From positions 1 through 42,671 of the forward strand of contig JAZRVU010000053.1 of the NCBI GenBank assembly GCA_045599305.1: 42,671 nucleotides of DNA. Reading direction: 5' to 3'. The notes beneath the pieces were generated by a model. The model was given only the letters and a program-made list of their open reading frames with translations, made no database searches and was not told the DNA's origin. Origin of the DNA: SIG588 sp045599305. GTDB lineage: Bacteria; Bacillota; Clostridia; Oscillospirales; Acutalibacteraceae. Within the stretch, counting starts at the first letter, position 1, and every line of letters starts with the position of its first letter. Position numbers and translations under genes: made by a program. Shown here in pieces: positions 23,465 through 30,120 of the stretch.

Positions 23465-24424
23465 ATGCCAACATATAAACTTATTGATGTCCTTGAGCGA
23501 GATATGGACATGCTTTTTCTTGAGGAACTTGTTTCGTCAGATGAATTTCTTGGCATCTTTTTGTCGCAGATAGGCATTGGAGAAGCAACTATTGTTTCTG
23601 CTGAACATTCAAAAAAAGATAATGAACTCGGTGAAAGCGATTTGACGGTTATTCTCGAACATGATTCTAAAAGGGTTGCTTTGCTGATCGAAGATAAGAT
23701 TGATGCAGTAGCTCAACCGGAGCAGGCGGGCAGATACATAGAAAGAGGCAACAAGGGTTTAGCAGATGGTGATTACAATGAATATTACATTTTCATCGTT
23801 GCTCCTAAAATATATTTGGACACAAACGATGAAGCCAGCAAGTATCCGTATTCTATTAGTTACGAAGAAGTGTTGAATTATTTTGAGAGCAAAAACGATA
23901 GCCGCAGTGCTTTTAAAGCCAGCCAAATAAGACAAGCAATATATAGAAAGGAATCCGGTTATCAACCTATTGTTCATTATGGCGTCTCTGATTTTTGGGA
24001 GAAATATGTTGCATATCAACAAGAAAACTATCCTGAATTGATGTTGGCATCATCAGCCGGCAAAAAAGGTTCTGCGGCTTCCTGGCCGAGATTCAGAACA
24101 CAAATTAAAGGTCTTTATATGCTCCACAAGTCCGAGTTCGGATATGTTGATTTGACTTTTGAAAGTGCAAAAGACCATATTTCGCAAATAGACGAACTGA
24201 TAAAAACCACTTTCGGCAGTTATGAGGAAATTGGTGCTTCGATTGTAATAACGAGTAAATCTGTTGCATTGAGAATGACTGTTCCTGTTTTGAATTTCAA
24301 ATTACCGTTTGAAGAGCAAAAAACAAAAGTTGAAGACTGCTATAAAGTCATTTCAAATATGTCAAACTTGGTGAAAAGATTAGATACGGTAAAGGTCTTA
24401 AACATTCTAAGAGGTAATCTATGA
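23465..24424 (+). CDS. PD-(D/E)XK nuclease superfamily protein
   Basis: 319 aa with a PDDEXK-type core near the N terminus: D59 in GESDLTVIL, then E76-x-K78 in ALLIEDKIDA, then Q87 and Y91 in QAGRY. This D...ExK...QxxxY pattern is that of the PDDEXK_4-like nucleases. The C-terminal ~170 residues (from DFWEKYVAYQQ, with an RF/W-rich stretch around SWPRFRTQIKG) look like a separate domain of unknown role. The ATG at 23465 has AAGGAG 11 bases upstream; a start at 23441 would overlap it. AT-rich codon use differs from the GC-rich neighbours, suggesting transfer. It overlaps the next gene by four bases. Substrate and role unknown; defence is inferred from context. Confidence 0.8.
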   Translation: MPTYKLIDVLERDMDMLFLEELVSSDEFLGIFLSQIGIGEATIVSAEHSKKDNELGESDLTVILEHDSKRVALLIEDKIDAVAQPEQAGRYIERGNKGLADGDYNEYYIFIVAPKIYLDTNDEASKYPYSISYEEVLNYFESKNDSRSAFKASQIRQAIYRKESGYQPIVHYGVSDFWEKYVAYQQENYPELMLASSAGKKGSAASWPRFRTQIKGLYMLHKSEFGYVDLTFESAKDHISQIDELIKTTFGSYEEIGASIVITSKSVALRMTVPVLNFKLPFEEQKTKVEDCYKVISNMSNLVKRLDTVKVLNILRGNL

Positions 24425-24717
24425 AAAAAGTTGAACCAGATTATGTGGTTGCACATCGTTATAGTAATAACCATAAAGAAGCATTGCAACACGACAAGAA
24501 GTGCGGTTGCTTTGATTGCTTGACCATTTTTGATCCGAAAGAAATAACCGAGTGGCTTGAGGATGACAATCCGTGTGATAGATATGGCACTGCCATATGT
24601 CCTTACTGCGGAATAGATTCGGTTATCGGAGAAAGCTCCGGATTCCCAATCACCAAAGAATTTCTCCAAAAAATGAAAGACTACTGGATGGGAGGTTTCA
24701 GCGATGAACACGAATAA
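24421..24717 (+). CDS. Small Cys-rich (zinc-type) cytoplasmic protein
   Basis: 98 aa with two CxxC pairs: C30-x2-C33 (with C28 just before) and C60-x2-C63 in ICPYCGIDSVIG, expected to bind one zinc ion. Recognisable family features are HRYSNNHKEAL, FDPKEITEWL and a C-terminal FLQKMKDYWMGGF. Homologues are widespread in bacteria, where they are annotated only as cytoplasmic protein; no function is known to me. It begins inside the stop of the PD-(D/E)XK gene (ATGA) and overlaps the next gene by 14 bases, so all three should be made together. Confidence 0.8.
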   Translation: MKKVEPDYVVAHRYSNNHKEALQHDKKCGCFDCLTIFDPKEITEWLEDDNPCDRYGTAICPYCGIDSVIGESSGFPITKEFLQKMKDYWMGGFSDEHE

Positions 24718-25807
24718 TCTTCATGAACTTATCAATAGATACGAAAGCAATTATGCCTTGTTTAATGATTCGGAGCATAACGAAGTTTTCAAATGGAGAG
24801 CCGTACAGCAATTTCGTTCTGTTTGGTTCTCAGATAATAAACCGGCGGATTTTGCCTCTCTATTCAAAGAGGCAAAAAAAGAATGTTCCAATATGATCGA
24901 CAATGCACAGGTGTCACCCACAAACGGGATTGTTAAGTTGGCGGAGGAATATCCCGATGAGGTAGAAAGACTTTTCCGTGAGGTATTGTTTGCACCGGAT
25001 GACGGCGACATTGATTTGAAGCAAGAGCATTTGGATGCATTTCTCGATGAAATAGAAAAACTCCGTCAGAAAGTATTTCCTCGTTTTTATAAGTATAAGC
25101 AAGACCGCCACGCCGCATCTTGCTATATGACATTCATTGATCCGGAACACAACTATATCTACCGATACAGCGAAGCCGAAGAATTTGCAAGGAATATTGA
25201 ATTTGGCATGGACATCGGTGCTGGTGAAGACTTCAAATTAAAGAACTATTATGCCCTTTGCGACATGATCGTTGAAGCACTGAAAGATCATCCGACCTTA
25301 ATTGAAAAATATCATGAGCTGATATACAGCGGAAACTTTTATCCGGATGAAAGCTTGCATCTGCTTGCTTTTGACTTTATGTACTGTTGCCGTTGTTACA
25401 ACCTTTTCAATAGGCTGACGCATATTTCAAAAAAGGAAAGCATCAAGTCCTATAAGTTGGAGCAGCTTCGGGAGCAGGAAGCAGCAGAACGCCGGAAGAA
25501 AATTGAAGAACTTGAAAAAGAAATCAGAGGTTTGGAACTGAGCATTGAACCGTATAAAGATATTTCTTTGCTTAATGTTGAGGTGTATCATAAGAACTAC
25601 GGTAACGGCATTATCAAAAAACAGAATGTCAACCGAATTACCATTCGCTTTGCAGAGGTCGAAAAGGTATTTATGATCCACAAAAAATATGCCATAAGAC
25701 CGACCTTTGAAAATGATGAAGAAGTTGTCGACGCATTTACGGTTTATGCCGATGCTATGGATAAAATCGAAAGCTTGAAACAACAACTTGGACAATTATC
25801 TGCATAA
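24704..25807 (+). CDS. McrB-N-like domain / coiled-coil / Tudor-like protein
   Basis: 367 aa, no close family I can name with certainty. Residues ~1-235 resemble the N-terminal module found in front of the AAA+ domain in many McrB-like type IV restriction proteins: LINRYESNYALFNDSEHNE, KWRAVQQFRSVWF and HAASCYMTFIDPEHNYIYRYS match that pattern as I remember it. No Walker motifs follow. Instead there is a coiled coil (about 244-286, rich in E, K, R, L) and a small beta-barrel-like segment at about 292-331 (VYHKNYGNGIIKKQ ... IRFAEVEKVFMI) like the Tudor-type barrels of UvrD/PcrA. It overlaps the previous gene by 14 bases. Ancestry of the N-terminal part is inference. Confidence 0.65.
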   Translation: MNTNNLHELINRYESNYALFNDSEHNEVFKWRAVQQFRSVWFSDNKPADFASLFKEAKKECSNMIDNAQVSPTNGIVKLAEEYPDEVERLFREVLFAPDDGDIDLKQEHLDAFLDEIEKLRQKVFPRFYKYKQDRHAASCYMTFIDPEHNYIYRYSEAEEFARNIEFGMDIGAGEDFKLKNYYALCDMIVEALKDHPTLIEKYHELIYSGNFYPDESLHLLAFDFMYCCRCYNLFNRLTHISKKESIKSYKLEQLREQEAAERRKKIEELEKEIRGLELSIEPYKDISLLNVEVYHKNYGNGIIKKQNVNRITIRFAEVEKVFMIHKKYAIRPTFENDEEVVDAFTVYADAMDKIESLKQQLGQLSA

Positions 25808-25854
25808 AAGGGTAAGGAATATGACTGGATATTGAAAGCAAGGTGGTGATAACA

Positions 25855-26253
25855 ATGAAACTCGAACCTAAAGATAATCTTTCAGCAGTTCAAGAATTAA
25901 ATACCGAAATACTCAGCGAGGTTTTGGATGGGAAATCGACTGAATGGCTATCTGGAATTAAAAGCGAAAATAAACTTGCTGAATTATTTGCATATGCTGA
26001 AAATCGGGCTTGGTATATAGAAGATAACGAATATGATTATAAAGTAGGGACTGAACAGCATAAAAATGCCTGCGATGAAACAAATAAATGGTTTGCCATA
26101 GCAGACAAATTAAGGGAAATGATATTTTCTATCCTTCGTTCGGAAAATGTAATCATTCCGGAAAAGAAACAGATAACGGTGCTGATACCATTTATGGAGA
26201 GAAATGGGTTCTCGAATAATAACGGTTGGTGGGAACCGATGCAAAACATATAG
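25855..26253 (+). CDS. Hypothetical 132-aa protein
   Basis: Not recognised. Mostly alpha-helical by eye, acidic, no membrane segment or signal peptide. The first half has LAELFAYAENRAWYIEDNEYDY and the C terminus ends in a short aromatic motif GWWEPM. The ATG at 25855 follows AGGTGGTGAT; a GTG at 25843 is less likely. It begins 47 bases after the McrB-N-like gene and may share its transcript, but there is no overlap. AT-rich like the rest of the island. Presence of a good ribosome site and island-like codon use support that it is a real gene. Confidence 0.6.
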   Translation: MKLEPKDNLSAVQELNTEILSEVLDGKSTEWLSGIKSENKLAELFAYAENRAWYIEDNEYDYKVGTEQHKNACDETNKWFAIADKLREMIFSILRSENVIIPEKKQITVLIPFMERNGFSNNNGWWEPMQNI

Positions 26254-26280
26254 GAAAGAAAACGGACAAATCGAAACCCA

Positions 26281-26412
26281 TTGCGCTATTTCGTATGGCT
26301 TAAAAGTATGAATTGTGCTATTTGGTTGCGCTAAACAGGGAAAAGCGGACATTTCGGAAATAATCTCATTAAACTTGATTTTTGCACCAAATACTCCTTG
26401 TGCTATTCCGTA
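26281..26412. repeat. Cluster of TTGYGCTA repeats in the 26254-26559 intergenic region
   Basis: TTG(C/T)GCTA occurs at 26281, 26313, 26326 and 26398; at 26281, 26313 and 26398 the match extends to TTG-Y-GCTATT plus a few bases. The last copy runs into TATAAT (26413-26418). The region has no gene; it holds these repeats, a long hairpin (26428-26472) and the XRE promoter. The cluster may be an operator for the XRE regulator. Confidence 0.5.
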
Positions 26413-26427
26413 GTATAATCACAAAGT

Positions 26428-26472
26428 AAAAAAGTCGACATTTTCGAGATAATCGAAGATGTCGACTTTTTT
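26428..26472. terminator. Near-perfect 20-bp inverted repeat, probable bidirectional terminator
   Basis: AAAAAAGTCGACAT-T-TTCGA and TCGAAGATGTCGACTTTTTT pair over 20 positions with one G-T wobble around a 5-base loop. The A and T runs at the two ends allow termination on both strands, so it can end the island operon and insulate the XRE gene. Confidence 0.8.
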
Positions 26473-26501
26473 ATATGCAAATAAATAATTGGCAACACTG
26501 C

Positions 26502-26530
26502 TTGACAAAACGGCAAGTATGTGATATGAT
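26502..26530 (+). promoter_or_regulatory. Promoter of the XRE regulator
   Basis: TTGACA (26502-26507), 17 bases, TATGAT (26525-26530), a near-consensus sigma-A promoter. AAGGAGG follows at 26545-26551. Confidence 0.85.
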
Positions 26531-26559
26531 GTATTTGCTAAATGAAGGAGGTACTATAT

Positions 26560-26871
26560 ATGGGAAAGGAATTAGGGCAAAGAATACTAAGTGCTATACG
26601 CATAAAGGGTATTTCTCAAAAGGAGTTAGCAGCAATAGTCGGCGTAACGGAAGGTGTCATTTCAAGGTATGTTTCCGGCGAAAGAGAACCGAAACCTGAT
26701 ATGATTGCTAACATAGCCACTGCCTTGCATACTACATCTGATTATTTGCTCGGCATTGAAAAGGATGATTTTGATTATCCGAGAATCCGCAGAATGATTG
26801 CCCGCAATGCTACATCTATGACGGAATCAGAAAAAAAGGAGCTTATCAATGCTCTTTTCGGGGAGGAATGA
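26560..26871 (+). CDS. XRE-family helix-turn-helix regulator
   Basis: 103 aa. Cro/CI-type HTH in residues ~5-60: LGQRILSAIRIKGISQKELA, VGVTEGVISRYVSGEREPKP, then TALHTTSDYLLGIE. The short C-terminal helix region (MTESEKKELINALFG) is typical of the small island/ICE repressors. The ATG at 26560 follows AAGGAGG by 8 bases. It stands alone between the island genes and the convergent rodA gene. Probable repressor of island genes; target unknown. Confidence 0.88.
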   Translation: MGKELGQRILSAIRIKGISQKELAAIVGVTEGVISRYVSGEREPKPDMIANIATALHTTSDYLLGIEKDDFDYPRIRRMIARNATSMTESEKKELINALFGEE

Positions 26872-26872
26872 T

Positions 26873-26935
26873 ATGGTAGTTTCTTTTATTCTACCATAGG
26901 AGGGTGCTTTTTTCTATTGTCCGTTTTTTACGGAC
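26873..26935 (+). terminator. Two hairpins between the XRE gene and rodA
   Basis: ATGGTAG/CTACCAT (26873-26879 and 26891-26897) then GTGCTTTTTT, and GTCCGT/ACGGAC (26919-26924 and 26930-26935). They separate the convergent genes; neither is a textbook terminator, but the first is followed within 12 bases by a T run. Confidence 0.4.
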
Positions 26936-26966
26936 TTGTGCATCATTCGGCGGGGCGTATTGTTTT

Positions 26967-28133
26967 TTAGTGTGAGTGGATATAGATGTTTTGCTTGGCG
27001 TTGATGCGGCTTTGGAAGCAGACGCTCATAGCCAGCCCGAGGCCGAGATACAGTGTCAGTACCGAACTGCCGCCCGCGCTGAACAACGGCAGGGTGATGC
27101 CGATGACAGGGAGCAGGCGCAGGTTCATGCCCAGATTGATCACCGTCTGGAATCCTACCAGCGCGGCCATGCCGATGCACAGGTTGCTGCCCAGTCGGTC
27201 ACGGGCGCGCAGCGCCGAAACGATCAGCGAAATGATCAGCCCCAGCAAAAGAGCCAACAGCAGCAGGGCACCGATCAGGCCGAATTCCTCGGCGGCTACG
27301 GTAAACACAAAATCGTTATTTCTGGCATAGAGTCCCACGGTGCCGCCGTTGAGATATCCAACGCCCCACAGGCCGCCGGACCCCATCGAAATGAGTGCGT
27401 GATCCTGCTGCCAACCGTATGTTTCCAGATATTCCTCCGGATGGAACAAGGCCAGAATTCGTCCGGTCTTCTGCGCATCCAGATGCTGCCACAGAAAGTA
27501 TCCCGCAGGGACAGCGGCCACGATCGCCGTGATGAAATATAACGGGTGCAGACCGGCGACAAACATCATGGTGATGAAGATGCACAGAAACACCAGTGCC
27601 GTACCGTCATCCCCCTGCAGGAACACCAGTATGGCCGGAGCCAGCCCGTGGGCGCAGAGCCCGAGCACGGTCGAAAAGCGGCTGACATGGTCGTGCACCA
27701 GATCGAGGTGCTTGGAGAAGGTCATGATGAACACGATCTTCAGCAGCTCTGATGGCTGAAAGGTGAGAAGGGGAGAGTCGGAGCCGAGAGGAAAGCCCAG
27801 CCACGCCGTGTCATCCGTTCCGGCCACATTGTAGCCGAGCGAGGTGAAGGTCAGTGCCATCAGCAGGAGGGCGGGTACCAGCAAGATCGGCCACAGACGG
27901 CAGAGAAATTCATAATCCATCTGGGAGATGAACAGGGCCACCATCAGCCCGATGACCGATGCGGCCAGCTGCGTGATGAAGCCGGAGGAAAATCCGCTGC
28001 CGGTGTAGGAGGCGGAATAGACCAGCAGAATGCCGTAGGCGGAGCAGAGAATGCAGAAAAAAATCAGCAGTTTATTGCTGCCGCGCCAGAAACGGGATAA
28101 AAATGCCGCGATCTTTTTCGTTTCCCTCACCAC
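26967..28133 (-). CDS. rodA: RodA/FtsW/SpoVE-family SEDS glycosyltransferase
   Basis: 388-aa polytopic membrane protein with about ten hydrophobic segments. SEDS motifs: VYSASYTGSG, FQPSELLKIVFIM, FLQGDDGTALVF, and the C-terminal PVIGITLPLFSAGGSS with NLGMNLRLLP. SEDS proteins polymerise peptidoglycan glycan strands from lipid II. Length (388) and the FQPSE/LPLFSAGG motifs favour RodA (elongation) over FtsW, though SpoVE-like use cannot be excluded. The start is uncertain: GTG at 28133 and 28130 are possible, and AAAAGG is too close to both. Convergent with the XRE gene, divergent from tsaE. Confidence 0.88.
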   Translation of the reverse strand: MVRETKKIAAFLSRFWRGSNKLLIFFCILCSAYGILLVYSASYTGSGFSSGFITQLAASVIGLMVALFISQMDYEFLCRLWPILLVPALLLMALTFTSLGYNVAGTDDTAWLGFPLGSDSPLLTFQPSELLKIVFIMTFSKHLDLVHDHVSRFSTVLGLCAHGLAPAILVFLQGDDGTALVFLCIFITMMFVAGLHPLYFITAIVAAVPAGYFLWQHLDAQKTGRILALFHPEEYLETYGWQQDHALISMGSGGLWGVGYLNGGTVGLYARNNDFVFTVAAEEFGLIGALLLLALLLGLIISLIVSALRARDRLGSNLCIGMAALVGFQTVINLGMNLRLLPVIGITLPLFSAGGSSVLTLYLGLGLAMSVCFQSRINAKQNIYIHSH

Positions 28134-28152
28134 CTTTTCATAACGTAACTAC

Positions 28153-28181
28153 AGTATACCGTTTTCTTTTTGATTATGCAA
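28153..28181 (-). promoter_or_regulatory. Promoter of rodA
   Basis: On the minus strand TTGCAT (28181-28176), 17 bases, TATACT (28158-28153), about 20 bases before the coding start. Confidence 0.7.
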
Positions 28182-28256
28182 TATTTCTCTTCCATTTTTC
28201 GAAAAAATGTGATAATATAACTTTAAATGGATTTCTGTATTAAAGAGGTGCGCAAG

Positions 28257-28679
28257 TTGAAGGTGTATGAGACCGATTCTCCGGCCGAAACAGAGGTGCT
28301 CGGTGCCGCGTTGGCGAAGAGCCTGAGCGGCGGCTGCGTGGTGGCGATGTTCGGCGGACTGGGCATGGGAAAGACTGCGTTCGTGCGCGGGATGGCCGCG
28401 GGACGCGGTCTGACGGCACAGGTCTCCAGCCCCACCTTTGCGCTGGTGAACGAATACGGCGGCCAGCCGCCGCTGGTGCATTTTGATATGTACCGCGTTA
28501 CCGGCTGGGACGATCTGTATTCCACTGGATTTTTTGATTATATCGACGCCGGCTGCATCCTTGCCGTGGAATGGAGCGAGAATATCGAGGCGGCACTGCC
28601 GCCCGACGCCATCCGCGTGACCTTTACCGCCGACGGCGAGACGCACCGGCACATTACGATCACAGAGGAGGGGGAGTGA
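28257..28679 (+). CDS. tsaE: tRNA t6A biosynthesis ATPase TsaE
   Basis: 140 aa P-loop ATPase of the t6A (N6-threonylcarbamoyladenosine) machinery, partner of TsaB and TsaD. Walker A GGLGMGKTAFVRG, then SSPTFALVNEYGG and VHFDMYRV, and VEWSEN near the end. The start is the TTG at 28257, preceded by AGAGGTG at a good distance; the ATG at 28227 has no ribosome site. Followed two bases after its stop by tsaB, so the two form an operon, as ydiB-ydiC do in Bacillus. Confidence 0.92.
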   Translation: MKVYETDSPAETEVLGAALAKSLSGGCVVAMFGGLGMGKTAFVRGMAAGRGLTAQVSSPTFALVNEYGGQPPLVHFDMYRVTGWDDLYSTGFFDYIDAGCILAVEWSENIEAALPPDAIRVTFTADGETHRHITITEEGE

Positions 28680-28681
28680 AG

Positions 28682-29398
28682 ATGAGAATTCTGGCATTGG
28701 ATACCTCGGCCGGCCCCGCCTCCTGTGCGGTGACAGAGGACGGCCGTGTACTGGCTTCTTCTTTTGTCAACACCAAACTCACCCACAGTCAGACGCTGCT
28801 TCCGATGGTGGAAGCCATGCTGCATAACGCTGCGCTTTCGATGGAGGATATCGACCTGTTGGCCGTCTCGGCCGGCCCCGGCTCTTTCACCGGTGTGCGG
28901 ATCGGCGTGGCCGCCCTGAAGGGACTGGCCTTTTCACGAGATATTCCCTGCGTGGGTGTGTCCACGCTGGCGGCGATCGCCCGCGGTGCCGAAGGCGTCG
29001 GCTTCAGCGGCATCGTCTGCGCTGTGATGGATGCCCGCTGCGGGCAGGTATACACTGCCTGCTTTGAGACCGACGGCGAAAAATGGTGCCGTCTGACGCC
29101 GGATGAGGCGATTTCGACGGGAAATTTAAAAAATCGACTGATTTCTTATAAAAAACCCGTTTTACTACTTGGCGATGGCGCAAAAATGTGCTATACTGAT
29201 TTCGGCAAAGAGATCACCGCGCTGTCGCTGGCACCGGAGCACCTGCGTTTCCAGCAGGCGACCGGGGTGGCAGCACAGGCAGCGGCAGATGCAGCCGACG
29301 GCAAAACCGTTACGGCTAAAGAATTGCGGCCGGTCTATCTTCGTCTGCCGCAGGCGGAGAGAGAACTGCGTGCCCGCACATTGAATCAGGAAAAATGA
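28682..29398 (+). CDS. tsaB: tRNA t6A biosynthesis protein TsaB
   Basis: 238-aa inactive TsaD-like scaffold of the t6A complex (older name YeaZ). N-terminal MRILALDTSAGPASCAV, then LAVSAGPGSFTGVRIGVAALKGLA and VMDARCGQVYTA. The start ATG at 28682 has GGAGGGGGAG upstream. RimI and TsaD genes, often next in Firmicutes, do not follow; upp does, after 20 bases. Confidence 0.93.
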   Translation: MRILALDTSAGPASCAVTEDGRVLASSFVNTKLTHSQTLLPMVEAMLHNAALSMEDIDLLAVSAGPGSFTGVRIGVAALKGLAFSRDIPCVGVSTLAAIARGAEGVGFSGIVCAVMDARCGQVYTACFETDGEKWCRLTPDEAISTGNLKNRLISYKKPVLLLGDGAKMCYTDFGKEITALSLAPEHLRFQQATGVAAQAAADAADGKTVTAKELRPVYLRLPQAERELRARTLNQEK

Positions 29399-29418
29399 AT
29401 TTTGGGGAGGAAACCGTT

Positions 29419-30048
29419 ATGTCAAATGTTTTTGTAGCCGATCATCCGTTGGTGCAGCATAAGCTGGCTATCCTGCGCAATGAGGAAACCAGTTCCAAGG
29501 ATTTTCGTCAGTTGATCCAGGAGATCACCGAACTGATGGTCTATGAATCCACCCGCGATCTTCCGCTGGAGGAAGTAACGGTCAAGACGCCTGTTGCTCC
29601 GACGACCTGTCATGTGCTGGCCGGCCGCAAACTGGCATTTGTGCCGATCCTCCGTGCCGGTCTCGGTATGCTGGACGGCGCACTGGAACTGGTGCCCTCC
29701 GCCCGTGTGGGTCACATCGGCCTGTATCGCGATCCCGAGACCCTCAAGCCGGTGGAATACTATTGCAAACTGCCGCATGATATCGAAGAGCGCGATGTCA
29801 TCGTGCTGGATCCCATGCTGGCGACCGGCGGCTCGGCCATCGATGCCATCACGCAGATCAAAAAGCGCGGCCCGCGCAATATCAAATTCATGTGCATCAT
29901 CGCCGCTCCCGAGGGGATCGAAGCGCTCACCAAAGCACATCCCGATGTGATGGTCTACTGTGCCGCGCGCGATGAACGCCTCAACGAGCACGGTTACATC
30001 GTTCCCGGCCTGGGCGATGCCGGCGATCGCATTTTCGGTACGAAGTAA
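29419..30048 (+). CDS. upp: Uracil phosphoribosyltransferase
   Basis: 209 aa, salvages uracil to UMP with PRPP. Motifs: VPILRAGLGMLDG (family-typical), IVLDPMLATGGSAIDAI (PRPP-binding loop), and the C-terminal uracil-binding end YIVPGLGDAGDRIFGT. The ATG at 29419 follows GGGGAGG by 8 bases; an upstream in-frame ATG at 29395 lacks this. Followed by a terminator. Confidence 0.96.
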   Translation: MSNVFVADHPLVQHKLAILRNEETSSKDFRQLIQEITELMVYESTRDLPLEEVTVKTPVAPTTCHVLAGRKLAFVPILRAGLGMLDGALELVPSARVGHIGLYRDPETLKPVEYYCKLPHDIEERDVIVLDPMLATGGSAIDAITQIKKRGPRNIKFMCIIAAPEGIEALTKAHPDVMVYCAARDERLNEHGYIVPGLGDAGDRIFGTK

Positions 30049-30063
30049 CACACGTCCAACACG

Positions 30064-30097
30064 GTCGGGGCAGTCCTTGCGGCTGCTCCGACTTTTT
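30064..30097 (+). terminator. Rho-independent terminator after upp
   Basis: GTCGGGGCAG pairs with CTGCTCCGAC (one G-T wobble), followed by TTTTT. Confidence 0.85.
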
Positions 30098-30120
30098 GAA
30101 GACACCGGGGAGGTGGGCAG

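Noticed and set aside
26268..26280. ATCGAAACCCAT as a possible third copy of the ATTCGAACCAT repeat at the island's right side
   Set aside because: Two insertions are needed to align it and nothing beyond 11 bases matches; likely chance.
26475..26699. A 74-codon plus-strand frame overlapping the XRE start
   Set aside because: It runs through the XRE promoter and ribosome site in another frame; the XRE frame has the domain and the ribosome site.
26873..26899. Eight-codon frame directly after the XRE gene with GGGGAGGA upstream
   Set aside because: The sequence is better explained by the ATGGTAG/CTACCAT hairpin; eight codons give no basis for a gene call.
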